The notes beneath the pieces were generated by a model. That model did not search any database. It was not told where the DNA came from and saw only the letters and a program-made list of their open reading frames with translations. A DNA stretch of 22,707 nucleotides from IMG/VR virus record IMGVR_UViG_3300043431_000351, positions 1-22,707 of that record, one strand, 5' to 3'. How positions within the stretch are numbered: the first letter of the stretch is position 1; the number at the start of each line of letters is the position of its first letter. Below, in pieces: positions 21,697-22,707 of this stretch. The DNA is from a virus. Made by a program: the position numbers and the translations under genes.

Positions 21697-22707
21697 CTAC
21701 TGCCCGCGCGCTTTCTTGATTTGATTAATCGCATCAGATCGCGTCGGTTCCTTTTTTTCCGGCGCCGGTTCGTTCCGTACTGTGGCGCTGGGTACTGCCG
21801 GAATATTGCGTTTTGCTAACTTGCGTTCCGTCATATCCGGTACAACTGGCTTAGCTTCTTCCGCCGCAGGTTCATCTGCAACTGCTTCGGGCTCATTGCT
21901 CGTTGCGACTTCAGGTGCGACTTCAGGTGCGACTTCAGGTTCGGCAGCCATCGCTGGTGCCACATCCGCGGTAACCATCGCGGGTGCTTCAGGGTACAAA
22001 TCAGCAACTGCTTTTTGCAGCGCTTCGGCTGCCGACGCACCATGCGATCTGTAAAGGTCGGCCAAAGCCATTACCTTGTCAGATTCCAAACCGTCTTCGG
22101 CCAACTCAGGATGTGCGGCTGCCAATTTACGGGCAACGTCAACATACGCTTGGGCATCTTTTGCGGCTTGGGCTTCGCTTTTCGAACGGTGAATATTTTC
22201 AGCGTACCGATGGTTTTGCAGTTTACGGTACAGTTCTTTGGCTGCGGCCGGATCGCCGAACATCAAAGCTTCGTGATATTGGTCAATCAGCGCTTCGTGA
22301 TCTTCGCCGTCTGGCGCTTCATATTCGCCGGATTCCATTGCGGGTGCTTCGGATTCCATTGCAGGTGCTTCGGATTCCATTGCAGGTGCTTCGGATTCTG
22401 ATTCCATTGCGGGTGCTTCGGACTTCATTGCTGGCGCTTCGGATTCCATTGCTGGTGCTTCTGCAGTGGGTTCACTTTCCATCGCTGGCGCTTCGGACTC
22501 CATTGCTGGTGCTTCCGCAGTGGGTTCACTTTCCATTGCGGGTGCTTCGGATTCCATCGCTGGTGCTTCGGATTCGCCTTCGGCCTTTTCTTCTAAAGCC
22601 TCTGTTGCAACAGCCAATTCTTTTTCAGCTTCAGCGACAATGCCACCTTCGCCGGATACTTCGGGCTCTGGTGTTGGGTATCCGTCTGGGGGGACTACTT
22701 CAGCGTT
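21697..22707 (-). CDS. Scaffold-like acidic repeat protein upstream of the capsid gene (partial, 5' end outside window)
   Basis: The frame is open from the window edge (30 extra codons before the in-frame TTG at 22617, without a stop), so the true start lies outside; 336 codons are visible. Taking 22617 as residue 1, residues 17-97 contain ten copies of EAPAM[EK]S(E), followed by a helical segment (ALIDQYHEALMFGDPAAAKELYRKLQNHRYAENIHRSKSEAQAAKDAQAYVDVARKLA) at about 105-165. A second acidic repeat (PEVAPEVAPEVA) and a basic end (RSDAINQIKKARGQ) follow. An acidic, helical protein just before the capsid gene, with a basic C-terminus, is the normal plan for phage scaffolding proteins, which guide shell assembly and leave before or during packaging. 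The repeat region is unusual. Function inferred from position and composition. Confidence 0.75.
   Translation of the reverse strand, partial: NAEVVPPDGYPTPEPEVSGEGGIVAEAEKELAVATEALEEKAEGESEAPAMESEAPAMESEPTAEAPAMESEAPAMESEPTAEAPAMESEAPAMKSEAPAMESESEAPAMESEAPAMESEAPAMESGEYEAPDGEDHEALIDQYHEALMFGDPAAAKELYRKLQNHRYAENIHRSKSEAQAAKDAQAYVDVARKLAAAHPELAEDGLESDKVMALADLYRSHGASAAEALQKAVADLYPEAPAMVTADVAPAMAAEPEVAPEVAPEVATSNEPEAVADEPAAEEAKPVVPDMTERKLAKRNIPAVPSATVRNEPAPEKKEPTRSDAINQIKKARGQ
22327..22569 (-). repeat. Ten-copy EAPAMESE coding repeat
   Basis: 243 bp encode ten near-identical octamer-like units. Two of them sit in a longer unit ending in EPTA, giving a nested repeat (an AMESEPTA phrase recurs twice). 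DNA units such as GGATTCCATTGCGGGTGCTTC differ at several synonymous positions, so the array is older or more selected than the 18-bp repeat at 19338-19424. Confidence 0.85.

Overview
The window reads as a piece of the late (virion structure) region of a tailed double-stranded DNA phage or prophage (Caudoviricetes). Every convincing gene is on the minus strand. The genes are packed head to tail with gaps of a few bases or TAATG-type overlaps, and most starts have a Shine-Dalgarno site, which suggests a bacterial, probably Gram-negative, host. I see no host housekeeping gene, tRNA, rRNA or CRISPR array. No sheath or classic tape-measure gene is visible. The long Gly/Ala-rich proteins at the downstream end look more like internal (ejected) virion proteins, so a podovirus-like particle is the best guess. 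This is inference; the host cannot be named from this sequence.

Transcription order runs from high to low coordinates. (1) Head module, 22707-18551: a partial acidic repeat protein resembling a scaffold (open at the window edge), the major capsid protein (N4-gp56-like), a 147-aa structural protein, three small proteins (one with a perfect 18-bp tandem repeat) and a 231-aa probable head-tail adaptor. (2) A group of three tiny membrane-type ORFs, 18534-18092, possibly lysis-related. Two of them are too short for ordinary ORF calling. (3) Tail, fibre and adhesin module, 18092-5791: a LamG-type lectin-like protein, small structural proteins, two Gly-rich repeat proteins, a fibre with a duplicated domain and a five-bladed propeller interrupted by a small module, a P22 gp10-like hub candidate, a long helical protein and a 621-aa virion protein. 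(4) Two large proteins with Gly/Ala zippers, 5738-3189 and 1411-1 (the latter open at the window edge), probably internal virion proteins.

Between the last two genes lies an IS607-type element (tnpA serine recombinase plus tnpB RNA-guided nuclease) in the same orientation as the phage operon. Its ends can be placed to the base at GG dinucleotides (about 1425-3182). Removing it restores a 19-nt gap between the two virion genes, with the GG inside the downstream ribosome binding site. The tnpB 3' end folds into hairpins expected of an omega RNA, and the presumed guide would be the start of the virion gene. TnpB keeps its D/E/D triad but lacks the usual zinc-finger cysteines, and TnpA carries a 9-bp in-frame tandem duplication.

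Other regulatory signals are two copies of a 14-bp motif containing an extended -10 (TGCTACAAT) just upstream of two tail genes, and strong hairpins on both sides of the capsid gene. Apart from the element's own ends, no stretch over about 100 bases lacks a gene.
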